DNA of 30,973 bases from JAWWBS01 sp033720815 (GTDB lineage: Bacteria; Pseudomonadota; Gammaproteobacteria; Natronospirales; JAJUFS01): NCBI GenBank assembly GCA_033720815.1, contig JAWWBT010000010.1, forward strand, positions 1 to 30,973. Direction: 5' to 3'. The notes under the pieces were generated by a model that worked only from the letters and a program-made list of their open reading frames with translations, ran no database searches and had not been told where the DNA came from. Below, piece after piece: positions 25,474-30,973 of the stretch. The position numbers and the translations under genes are program-made. How positions within the stretch are numbered: the first letter of the stretch is position 1; every line of letters begins with the position of its first letter.

Positions 25474-25632
25474 CGAGCGGCAGGGGGAATACCGCTCGTC
25501 TCGTGGCAAGCGACCAGGGGCGGGTCGCCTGCCGAGGCGGGTGGCAGGGGGACCACCCATCTTGCGCAGTCGCAATCGGCCAGGGAAGGAAGCCGACCGC
25601 GACCAAGGGAACCGGATCAGACAGCCTTGGTC
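25474..25632 (+). other. Tandem hairpin array with repeated CAGGG/GGA loops (candidate structured RNA)
   Basis: Five consecutive stem-loops fill the 150 bp between the terminator and the end of the MHYT gene. (1) 25474-25480/25492-25498, 7 bp, loop CAGGGGGAATA. (2) 25505-25515/25523-25533, 10 bp with one mismatch, loop AGGGGCG. (3) 25539-25544/25553-25558, 6 bp, loop CAGGGGGA. (4) 25569-25580/25592-25603, 5+5 bp around a 2x2 internal loop, loop CAGGGAAGGAA. (5) 25601-25608/25625-25632, 8 bp, loop containing CGGATC; its 5' arm shares three bases with stem 4. CAGGG recurs at 25481, 25515, 25545 and 25581. The plus-strand pattern resembles CsrA/RsmA-sequestering RNAs. The alternative is the minus-strand 3' untranslated region of the MHYT gene. 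No clear promoter was found. Confidence 0.45.
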
Positions 25633-26915
25633 AGCGAATCCAGCGAGGCGAGTGCTTCGCGCTCCGGCGACAGCTTCGCCTTCACCTGCACACCCTCGCG
25701 TACACCCCGGCCTTCCGGGTCAGACGCCCGGCCATTGGCACGGAACAGCAGCATCTGCCCTGTCTCGCCATCCGCCGGGTACTCGGCGAATCCCGCATGC
25801 AGCTGCATGCCGAATTTCTTCGCAAAACGCTCCTTCATCATGTCGACGGCCTGCGCATGGCCACTTTCAACCGACTGCCTGCTGGCGCGATCGAAAAGGA
25901 CGGCGAAAAGGTCGGCAGAGGGGCGACCGCAGGACTCGACGCCGAAACGGTGCTTCAGCTCGCGGGCAATGAAGGCAGCGGCGCGATTCGGCAGTTCCTG
26001 CACCGGGGCGCCATTGGCTCCGACAACACGAAGCGTGCCGACAGTGAACACGGAGCGGCCCTGTTCGGCGGGATTCATCATCTCGGTGAGCATCTGGGTA
26101 AACCGCGCCCGGTTCGGCAGGCCCGTGTGGCGATCAAAGAACGCCAGGCTGCGAACGCGGCGCTCGGCCGCCAACTTGCGCTTGCGGTTGGTGGCGATTT
26201 CCCGGGCATTGGCAACCGACAGGCTGAGGCCCAGCAACAGCAGCAACACGGTGCCAAGGGTGGTCAGCGCCACCATGTTTTCACCGCGCAAGCCATTTTC
26301 CGGGTTCGGCATCGCGCCGGCAGCGATGTCGGTGGCCGCCATTCCCGTGTAATGCATGCCTGCAACCGCGAGACCCATCACCAGTGCTGCACCCACGCGC
26401 AGGAACACATCGCGCCATTCGGACGCGATGCGCATCTGGCCCGCGATCCAGAGCGCGGCGGCGGATGCTGCAACCGCAATCAGAACGGAAGCCAGGAACA
26501 GCGGCGCATCGAATCCGAGCGGCGTGGAGAATCGAATGGCAAACATGCCGATGTAGTGCATGGCCGATATCGCGATACCCATGGCGACCGCAGCAGCGGC
26601 AATCCAGGTCACGGAAAGCCGGCCCGAGCCGACGATCCACAACGCGAGGCCAGCGGCGGCAAGTGCGGCTGCCCAGGAAACCAGCGTCAGGCCGATATCG
26701 TAGGAGAGTTCCATCTGCATGGCAGACATGCCGACAAAATGCATGGACCAGATACCCGTCCCCATGGTGAAGGCACCAAAGGCTGCCCAGCCCCACGGAA
26801 ATCTGGCGGACTCCGCGACGTTCGCGCGAACACGGCCAGCCAGTTCAAGGGTTACATAGCCGGCAAGCGCGGCGATCAGGTAGGACAGGACAACCAGTTG
26901 TGGGTCGTAACTCAT
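25617..26915 (-). CDS. MHYT-domain membrane sensor with degenerate GGDEF domain
   Basis: This 432-residue protein has a seven-helix MHYT sensor domain (about 5-235) and a C-terminal GGDEF-like domain. The three MHYT repeats are MHFVGM at 58-63, MHYIGM at 119-124 and MHYTGM at 187-192. Their Met and His residues are proposed in the family to bind copper and sense O2, CO or NO. The cyclase domain keeps DRHTGLPNR at 261-269, but the GGDEF loop is replaced by PSADLF at about 332-337, so no diguanylate cyclase activity is expected. It may bind partners instead. ATG 26915 is supported by GAGG upstream and places helix 1 at the N-terminus. The stop lies inside the hairpin array. Confidence 0.9.
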   Translation of the reverse strand: MSYDPQLVVLSYLIAALAGYVTLELAGRVRANVAESARFPWGWAAFGAFTMGTGIWSMHFVGMSAMQMELSYDIGLTLVSWAAALAAAGLALWIVGSGRLSVTWIAAAAVAMGIAISAMHYIGMFAIRFSTPLGFDAPLFLASVLIAVAASAAALWIAGQMRIASEWRDVFLRVGAALVMGLAVAGMHYTGMAATDIAAGAMPNPENGLRGENMVALTTLGTVLLLLLGLSLSVANAREIATNRKRKLAAERRVRSLAFFDRHTGLPNRARFTQMLTEMMNPAEQGRSVFTVGTLRVVGANGAPVQELPNRAAAFIARELKHRFGVESCGRPSADLFAVLFDRASRQSVESGHAQAVDMMKERFAKKFGMQLHAGFAEYPADGETGQMLLFRANGRASDPEGRGVREGVQVKAKLSPEREALASLDSLTKAV

Positions 26916-26966
26916 GAGAGCACCTCGGACGTTGCAATAGGCACCACACGAAGGGTGCATCGAATT

Positions 26967-27003
26967 TGTATAGGAAGTGTATAGGATTATTTCCGGTTGT
27001 CAA
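26967..27003 (-). promoter_or_regulatory. Promoter of the MHYT gene with a 9-bp direct repeat
   Basis: On the minus strand a consensus -35 TTGACA (27003-26998) and a -10 TACACT (26981-26976) are 16 bp apart, giving a leader of about 50-55 nt. The -10 region overlaps a direct repeat TGTATAGGA (plus 26967-26975 and 26978-26986) with an 11-bp period, about one helical turn. This spacing is typical of a regulator binding side by side on one DNA face. Confidence 0.55.
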
Positions 27004-27084
27004 TTAGTACGAAATCGAACATTAAGACCAATAAGTGCCTATTTACTGAGCATTCATGGACTTGTGAAAAACACTGGATGCGTA

Positions 27085-27131
27085 ATTTATTGTACATATG
27101 GGCAATAATTGACCATTTTTGTACAATAAAT
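27085..27131. repeat. 11-bp inverted repeat in the AT-rich region
   Basis: ATTTATTGTAC and GTACAATAAAT are perfect complements with a 25-bp spacer. This could be a pair of half-sites for DNA looping, the ends of a decayed small element, or a long-loop RNA hairpin. No target-site duplication was apparent. Confidence 0.6.
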
Positions 27132-27141
27132 AAAAAAAATA

Positions 27142-27167
27142 CCCGCTGGCCTGGGGGTGCCAGCGGG
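27142..27167 (-). terminator. Terminator, minus strand
   Basis: A 9-bp stem, CCCGCTGGC / GCCAGCGGG, has an 8-nt loop. On the minus strand it is followed by TATTTTTTTTATTT, an excellent U-tract. It would end minus-strand transcripts entering from the 27467-27733 gene, or a small RNA made between 27168 and 27290. Confidence 0.85.
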
Positions 27168-27286
27168 CAAGTTGAGGGGGGGGGTCTTGCGGTATTTCGT
27201 CTTCTTGGTGCTTAGAGGCGCGCCAGGGCGGAAAGGTTCACTCGATTTGCGGGTTTTTCGACAATTTCACCATCCACCACGAAAAA

Positions 27287-27310
27287 GCCCCGCAGCGCAG
27301 GCTGCGGGGC
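27287..27310. terminator. Terminator, probably bidirectional
   Basis: A 10-bp stem, GCCCCGCAGC / GCTGCGGGGC, has a GCAG loop. TTTTTC follows directly on the minus strand, and CGGTTTTCTT on the plus strand. It is the first terminator downstream of the minus-strand gene at 27467. Confidence 0.85.
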
Positions 27311-27466
27311 CGGTTTTCTTGCCACAAGAGGGTCTGGGTCTTGTTCGTTCGCCGGACCGTGTGGGAATCACTGTCTCGACGTGCTTGCAGTCTACTCAGG
27401 GCCTGCCGGCGCGTCTGCCCCTCGGGACCCCCTTTCACAATGAGTTCATAATCGTGCGATGGCGTA

Positions 27467-27733
27467 TCAGCCTGCAGCTGATTCGATCATGCTGCAGAAC
27501 TCGCGCAAGGTCCCTTCGCTGACGCCAGCGGCATCCAGTTTCGCAAGTAATTCCGGCGCGCCTGGCGAGCTCCCCGCTGCCAGGGCGTCGCGCATGGACT
27601 CCAGTCGCCCGAGCACATCTTTCTGCAGCGCTTCCGTCCAGCCGTATTCCTGCTCGATCAGCGGCAACTCGGCAGACAGCATGTCGATCGCATAATCGAC
27701 CATTTCGCGAAGTTCTTCATTATCGGCAGACAT
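27467..27733 (-). CDS. Small acidic helical protein, unknown function
   Basis: This 88-residue protein has no family that I recognise. It begins MSADNEELREMVDYAIDMLS and is rich in Glu, Asp, Leu and Ala. It should be almost entirely alpha-helical, with a possible glycine/proline break (AAGSSPGAPELL) in the middle. There is no signal peptide or membrane helix. ATG 27733 has GTGGAAA upstream; a GTG at 27745 would add four residues. A promoter with a PsrA-like operator lies directly upstream, and two terminators lie downstream, so it looks like a stand-alone regulated gene. Coding character is supported by the promoter-ribosome site-terminator arrangement and not by homology. Confidence 0.7.
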   Translation of the reverse strand: MSADNEELREMVDYAIDMLSAELPLIEQEYGWTEALQKDVLGRLESMRDALAAGSSPGAPELLAKLDAAGVSEGTLREFCSMIESAAG

Positions 27734-27754
27734 GGCAATTTCCACCCGCAGCTT

Positions 27755-27802
27755 TCAAACGAGTGTTTGATTTAACCATATCAACGCCGGAATTTGTGTG
27801 AA
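27755..27802 (-). promoter_or_regulatory. Promoter with PsrA-like operator upstream of the small acidic protein
   Basis: On the minus strand TTCACA (27802-27797) and TATGGT (27780-27775) are 16 bp apart. The expected start of transcription, near 27768, falls within the inverted repeat TCAAAC-GAGT-GTTTGA (27755-27770). That repeat fits the published PsrA pattern G/CAAAC-N2-4-GTTTG/C of fatty-acid-responsive TetR regulators. A repressor bound here would block initiation. Confidence 0.5.
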
Positions 27803-27832
27803 TTTCCATTAATACCATCCATAGGCACGCCA

Positions 27833-28234
27833 TCAGCTGCCTCCCGGGCGTTCCGACTCCAGCCACTCCAGCGCATCTTCAACGTCATCAAACAGCTGGA
27901 CAATGTAGTCCAGCTTCTTTGCGGACATCTTGTAATATTTGGAGACTTCCTTGCCCGCCGGCGACCCCGAGAGCGCGACCGCAATACGCAGGCGCCGGTC
28001 TGCACCGCGTGACGCATACAGATCCGGCAGTTTCTGGACCTGTGACGGTAATGGCGCAGGATGCATGCGGCGACAGTCGACGAGTACCGCGAAGCAATTG
28101 TGTGACTCCACCAGGTCGAGCGCCTCGTTGGTCGAATCCCTCATTCCCGCGGGCTGGAGCTCGCCCTCGACCGCCAGTTCGATGATGCCTGCCTCTGGCA
28201 GGAAATTGATCCTGTAACCCACTCTCACCCCCAT
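27833..28234 (-). CDS. STAS/SpoIIAA-like domain protein
   Basis: This 133-residue cytoplasmic protein has the alternating strands and helices of the SpoIIAA-like STAS/SEC14 fold: a first strand pair (VGYRINFLPEAGIIELAVEG), a helix, the strand FAVLVDCRRM, the later strand LRIAVALSG, and the ending YIVQLFDDVEDALEWLES, which is very typical of the family. Such domains bind lipids, nucleotides or partner proteins; the role here is unknown. ATG 28234 starts just before the first strand. The ribosome site is weak, and GTG 28228 or 28222 is also possible. The longer upstream frame overlaps the lipoprotein leader and is not coding. Confidence 0.72.
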   Translation of the reverse strand: MGVRVGYRINFLPEAGIIELAVEGELQPAGMRDSTNEALDLVESHNCFAVLVDCRRMHPAPLPSQVQKLPDLYASRGADRRLRIAVALSGSPAGKEVSKYYKMSAKKLDYIVQLFDDVEDALEWLESERPGGS

Positions 28235-28351
28235 GAAGAGCCCATTAATCCATACGGATGATGCCAGCCTATCGGAAGCACCCGCCCCCGCCAAGGCAAA
28301 AAGACGGGCAACACATGGCTTGAATGGGCGCCATGCTAGCGGCGCTCCTTC

Positions 28352-28360
28352 TGCTACGAT
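28352..28360 (+). promoter_or_regulatory. Candidate extended -10 promoter of the lipoprotein gene
   Basis: TGCTACGAT fits the extended -10 pattern (TGnTAnnAT) and lies 52 bp before the lipoprotein ATG. No -35 is evident. Confidence 0.4.
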
Positions 28361-28412
28361 AAGCCTGAAGCACCACCGCAAACCAGAATGGCGACAACAC
28401 GGAGGTATCCGA

Positions 28413-28790
28413 ATGAACACTGCTGCAACCGTTCAACTGCGCCGCTTCGGCGCACTGATCCTTGCATCCTGGCTGGCACTTGCGCTTGGTGCGTGCGCCA
28501 CCCAGCCTGAACCGCAGCCGGAACCCGAACCCGTACAGCAGCCGGCACCGGAACCAAAACCCGAACCACCAGCCCCGACCTACGATGTCGAACTGGAATA
28601 CCCGGATGGAACCGTCACCTTCACCAGTAGCTGCGATTACACGGGTTACGTCAGCAAGCTGCGAGATGTCCATTCTTCCGACCAGAACGTCCACGCGGTG
28701 CTGAAATACGTCGAGAAACAGTCGTTCAATTGCCCGGAACGCATCAATGCGCTGGAAGATTACCTGCGCAACCTCGGCGCACTGGACTGA
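28413..28790 (+). CDS. Pro/Glu-rich lipoprotein, unknown function
   Basis: This 125-residue protein has a lipoprotein signal peptide: positively charged start, hydrophobic LILASWLALALGAC, and lipobox LGAC with the acylated Cys28. After the Cys comes a low-complexity linker of Pro, Glu and Gln (about 30-55), such as QPEPQPEPEP, which probably extends from the membrane. The C-terminal part (about 56-125) is a small folded domain with YDVELEYPDGTVTFTSSC and two further cysteines, Cys73 and one near the end (FNCPE), that might form a disulfide. There is no Asp at +2, so sorting to the outer membrane is expected. ATG 28413 has a perfect GGAGG site. A terminator follows. No family recognised. Confidence 0.85.
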   Translation: MNTAATVQLRRFGALILASWLALALGACATQPEPQPEPEPVQQPAPEPKPEPPAPTYDVELEYPDGTVTFTSSCDYTGYVSKLRDVHSSDQNVHAVLKYVEKQSFNCPERINALEDYLRNLGALD

Positions 28791-28811
28791 TCCTTCGGCA
28801 TCCGTTGAAAG

Positions 28812-28835
28812 AACGGCCCTGCGGGGCCGTTTTTT
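28812..28835 (+). terminator. Terminator of the lipoprotein gene
   Basis: The stem ACGGCCC / GGGCCGT (8 bp with the flanking A-T pair) has a TGCG loop and is followed by TTTTTC. Confidence 0.88.
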
Positions 28836-28862
28836 CGTACCTGCCCGCCACGAGCACCTGTC

Positions 28863-28868
28863 TATACT
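28863..28868 (+). promoter_or_regulatory. Possible -10 element of the TPR gene
   Basis: TATACT lies 26 bp before the TPR-protein ATG and just behind the preceding terminator. No acceptable -35 is seen at normal spacing. Confidence 0.35.
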
Positions 28869-28894
28869 GAAGGTAAAAACCATGGAGGTGGGAT

Positions 28895-30187
28895 ATGGCG
28901 ACAAGCGCAAAACTGGCATTGCTGCCATTCAGCAATCGCGACGGCAGCGACGATCACGACTACCTGGGCGTCGGCATGATCGACGAAATGCTTCATGCCT
29001 TGAGCTGGGTGGATGGACTCTACCTGGCCCCACTCACATCGTCTTTCCGTTTCCCCAGCCAGGATGCCGACCTCCCTGCCGTGGCGGAGCGACTGGGCGT
29101 AGACCACCTGCTTAAAGGCGATTTCCAGCTCGCCGACGACTCGCTGGCCATCAGCGCGCAACTCGTGAAGCCGGACGGCACGGTATTGTGGGAAGCCGAT
29201 TACACCGGCTCGAAAGGCCAGCTGCAGGAGCACCTTGATGCCGTCCTCCAGGGCATCGCCGAAGCGCTCGGCCTGGATATCCGCATTGCCAGCGAACTCA
29301 GCGTGAGCAAGGCATCCACGACGGATTCCGACGCCTATGACCATTACCTCCATGGCCTGAATTTCTTCCGCCGTTATGACGTCAAGAATGTTGAAGCAGC
29401 ATTGAAGGAATTCACGGCGGCATTGAAGATCGATCGCGAGTTCGCGCGTGCCTGGGCGCGCCTCGCCGAGTGTTACGCAAAATATTTCATGAATTACGAT
29501 TCATCACGCGGCGAGTTCGCAACCAAGGCCCTGGATGCTGCCCGAAATGCGGTAAAACTGGCACCCGATTTTGCTCGGGCACACGCTGCGCTCGGCACTG
29601 CGCTGATGATCAACAAGGAACTCATCGAAGCCGAAGCCGCGTTCGAGAAGGCCGAAGAAACCAACCCGCGCCTGTTCGACGCGTGGTTCCAGCACGCTCG
29701 GGCCTGCTTCCAGATGGGCAATCTCAAGAAAGCGGCCGAAAAATTCGAGCGCGCCGGACTGGTGCAACCCGACGACTACCAGACACCGCTGTTGTTGCGA
29801 CAGGTTTACCTCAGCCTTGGCAAGTTCGACGAAGCGCAGGCAGTGGCACGCCGTGGCGTGCAACTCGCGAGAAAGCACCTGGAACTGAATCGAAAGGACG
29901 CTCGTGCCATCTACCTTGCGGCGGGTTCGCTGATCCAGCTGGGTCAATACCGGGAGGCCATCGAGTGGAGCGAGCGAGCGCTCGCTGTTGCGCCCGACGA
30001 CCCGATGATCAACTACAACGTGGCCTGCTGCTACGCACAGGCTGGCGAACCCGAAAAGGCCCTGGACTGCCTCGACAAGGCAAAGAATTCAGGCCTCGTC
30101 TCGGCCGCGTGGCTAAAACGCGATTCGGACCTTATCTCCCTGCACGACGAGCCGCGGTTCAAGCAGCTGCTCGAAGAGCTGGCCTGA
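28895..30187 (+). CDS. TolB-like domain plus tetratricopeptide-repeat protein
   Basis: This 430-residue protein resembles the C-terminal half of the large family in which a regulator or cyclase domain is followed by a TolB-like domain and TPRs. Residues 1 to about 135 show the TolB-like pattern: LALLPFSNRDGSDDHDYLGVG, LTSSFRF, LGVDHLLKGDFQLADDSLAISAQLV and VLWEADY. Residues 145-430 contain about six to seven TPR units, for example AFEKAEETNPRLFDAWFQHA and AIEWSERALAVAPDDPMINY. No N-terminal regulatory domain, signal peptide or membrane helix is present, so it is a free cytoplasmic scaffold. ATG 28895 has a strong GGAGGTGGG site. Partner unknown. It converges with the CPBP protease gene. Confidence 0.87.
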   Translation: MATSAKLALLPFSNRDGSDDHDYLGVGMIDEMLHALSWVDGLYLAPLTSSFRFPSQDADLPAVAERLGVDHLLKGDFQLADDSLAISAQLVKPDGTVLWEADYTGSKGQLQEHLDAVLQGIAEALGLDIRIASELSVSKASTTDSDAYDHYLHGLNFFRRYDVKNVEAALKEFTAALKIDREFARAWARLAECYAKYFMNYDSSRGEFATKALDAARNAVKLAPDFARAHAALGTALMINKELIEAEAAFEKAEETNPRLFDAWFQHARACFQMGNLKKAAEKFERAGLVQPDDYQTPLLLRQVYLSLGKFDEAQAVARRGVQLARKHLELNRKDARAIYLAAGSLIQLGQYREAIEWSERALAVAPDDPMINYNVACCYAQAGEPEKALDCLDKAKNSGLVSAAWLKRDSDLISLHDEPRFKQLLEELA

Positions 30188-30219
30188 ACAGCACCTGGAC
30201 TTCCTGCGGCCTATCGGCG

Positions 30220-30900
30220 TCATGGCAAGCCGCCATACCACTGGTGGCAGGCCAGCGCCCAGGCATCCAGTGAGGCATGTGCCAGCATCAGCAGCAGCAG
30301 GTTGCGGCCCGAACGGAAATACACCCAGCCGAACAGCAGCCCGACAATATAAACCCCCAAGACGCCATCGACACCCTGCTGGAAATGCGGCAAGGCAAAC
30401 GCGAGCGCCGCGATGATGATGGCTGCCAGGTGACCGGCGTACGACCTTCCAAACGCTGCACTCAACTGGTGCAACAGGAAACCCCGGTAGATGATTTCCT
30501 CGGCCACCGCAGCGAGCAGGACCAGCAGCCCCGCAGCCGCAGGTTTCACTGGCACTACCCCGGCAAGCGACAGGTCCCGGGAGGCCCGCAAGCTCATCGG
30601 CAACAGCCAGTCCAGGACGGGGGACAACAGGAAATTCACCAGCACGATCGAGAGTGCGGCCAGTACCAGACCACCAACCAGGGTAGCCGTCCAGGAACGG
30701 GGCCGGCCAATCCCCAGCGGGCGAAGGGAGCCGTATTCCAGCCAGGTCACTACCAGCGCAGCGGCGGCAATGATGCTGAACCTGGCAATACTGTCGGCCC
30801 ATGACCAGGACGCGAAAACCACCGTCAGCAGGACCAGCCCATGGCGGGCTGCGCGGTAGCGGTTCAGGGCAAGCAGGCGGACAGTATCAGGTCGTTCCAC
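30220..30900 (-). CDS. CPBP (CAAX/Abi)-family intramembrane protease-like protein
   Basis: This 226-residue inner-membrane protein has about seven hydrophobic segments. All the motifs of the CPBP family are present: EEIIYRG with Glu134, Glu135 and Arg139; His172 in FALPHF; and HASLDAW with His208 and Asp212. It is therefore probably a metal-dependent intramembrane protease. Bacterial members are linked to bacteriocin immunity, peptide maturation or membrane stress, but the substrate here is unknown. The start is GTG 30900 with AAGAAGG upstream. No later ATG preserves the first helices. Confidence 0.88.
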   Translation of the reverse strand: MERPDTVRLLALNRYRAARHGLVLLTVVFASWSWADSIARFSIIAAAALVVTWLEYGSLRPLGIGRPRSWTATLVGGLVLAALSIVLVNFLLSPVLDWLLPMSLRASRDLSLAGVVPVKPAAAGLLVLLAAVAEEIIYRGFLLHQLSAAFGRSYAGHLAAIIIAALAFALPHFQQGVDGVLGVYIVGLLFGWVYFRSGRNLLLLMLAHASLDAWALACHQWYGGLP

Positions 30901-30931
30901 GGGCCTTCTTTGGGAAATTCGTTACAAGTAA

Positions 30932-30954
30932 GGCGGCATATTACCGATGCCGCC
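30932..30954. repeat. Inverted repeat at the right end of the window
   Basis: GGCGGCAT / ATGCCGCC is an 8-bp perfect inverted repeat with a 7-nt loop, in the 73 bp upstream of the CPBP gene. It lacks a clear U-tract on either strand. It may be a terminator of a gene beyond the window or an operator. Confidence 0.45.
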
Positions 30955-30973
30955 CCCGGATTTCATTATTTCC

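Larger units (their letters stand above)
27004..27466. other. Gene-free region, AT-rich in its first half
   Basis: No convincing gene lies here on either strand. The part up to about 27140 is strikingly AT-rich compared with its surroundings. It contains a perfect 11-bp inverted repeat, ATTTATTGTAC (27085-27095) and GTACAATAAAT (27121-27131), around a 25-bp spacer with a TTGACC hexamer. Then come two stem-loop terminators (listed separately), a run of nine G at 27176-27184, and about 150 bp of unremarkable sequence before the next gene. Short open frames show no family motif or credible ribosome site. A small RNA or a regulatory region is possible. Confidence 0.6.

Noticed and set aside
25387..25575. 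Small minus-strand frames across the terminator and hairpin array
   Set aside because: They read through perfect stem-loops, which produce mirror-like peptide strings, and have no ribosome site. RNA or DNA structure explains the sequence better.
25474..25632. Reading the hairpin array as a CRISPR array
   Set aside because: The units are not identical repeats with unique spacers, the stems differ in sequence, and no cas gene is nearby.
25503..26984. 493-codon open frame on the plus strand
   Set aside because: Antisense to the MHYT gene; no ribosome site or recognisable domain.
27238..27438. 66-codon minus-strand frame
   Set aside because: It crosses a terminator stem-loop and has no ribosome site or recognisable composition.

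Overview
This GC-rich window comes from a Gram-negative bacterium, almost certainly a gammaproteobacterium. The evidence is a lipopolysaccharide (LPS) core gene set (waaA, hldE, an lpxL-type acyltransferase, kdkA, a heptosyltransferase, an O-antigen ligase), a tolC outer-membrane channel, glnE and a periplasmic DsbA. The neighbourhood thiC | PCMT-like, rhodanese, tolC | waaA, hldE recalls the Pseudomonas/Xanthomonas/Chromatiales side of the class. I cannot place it more precisely. No tRNA, rRNA, CRISPR array, insertion sequence or phage gene was seen. The gene content looks chromosomal.

Layout. (1) 1-4560: thiC runs off the left edge on the minus strand. Diverging from it are a PCMT-like methyltransferase, a single-domain rhodanese and tolC, closed by a strong terminator. 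(2) 4558-14862 is an LPS-core island: hldE-waaA (minus), an LpxL/HtrB-type acyltransferase and a CDP-polyol phosphotransferase (plus), a LicC-like cytidylyltransferase and Kdo kinase (minus), a GT9 heptosyltransferase and a GT2 glycosyltransferase (plus), and a large fusion of an O-antigen ligase with a WaaE/KdtX-type glucosyltransferase (minus). These genes suggest a Kdo-phosphate inner core carrying heptose and glucose, capped by O-antigen, with a possible CDP-activated polyol-phosphate decoration. (3) 14888-21352, all minus strand: a methyltransferase, an H-NOX nitric-oxide sensor overlapping by 4 nt a PAS-GGDEF-EAL protein (a nitric oxide to cyclic-di-GMP module), glnE, and a CHCC zinc-finger protein that leads into the ligase fusion. 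(4) 21475-25409: dsbA, a LysE/RhtB exporter, a GNAT-MFS overlapping pair and a membrane-anchored double-FKBP protein.

(5) 25410-27470 is the least ordinary part. It holds a bidirectional terminator followed by a tandem set of hairpins whose loops repeat CAGGG/GGA, then an MHYT-domain membrane sensor with a dead GGDEF domain. Beyond that is a roughly 460-bp gene-free AT-rich stretch with an 11-bp inverted repeat and two terminators. (6) 27467-30973: a small acidic protein behind a PsrA-like operator, a STAS/SpoIIAA-like protein, a Pro/Glu-rich lipoprotein, a TolB-like plus TPR protein and a CPBP-family membrane protease.

The best candidates for new biology are the hairpin array at 25474-25632, the H-NOX/c-di-GMP pair, the ligase-glucosyltransferase fusion and the CDP-polyol transfer gene pair inside the LPS island. 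All functions are read from motifs and context only. No database search was run.
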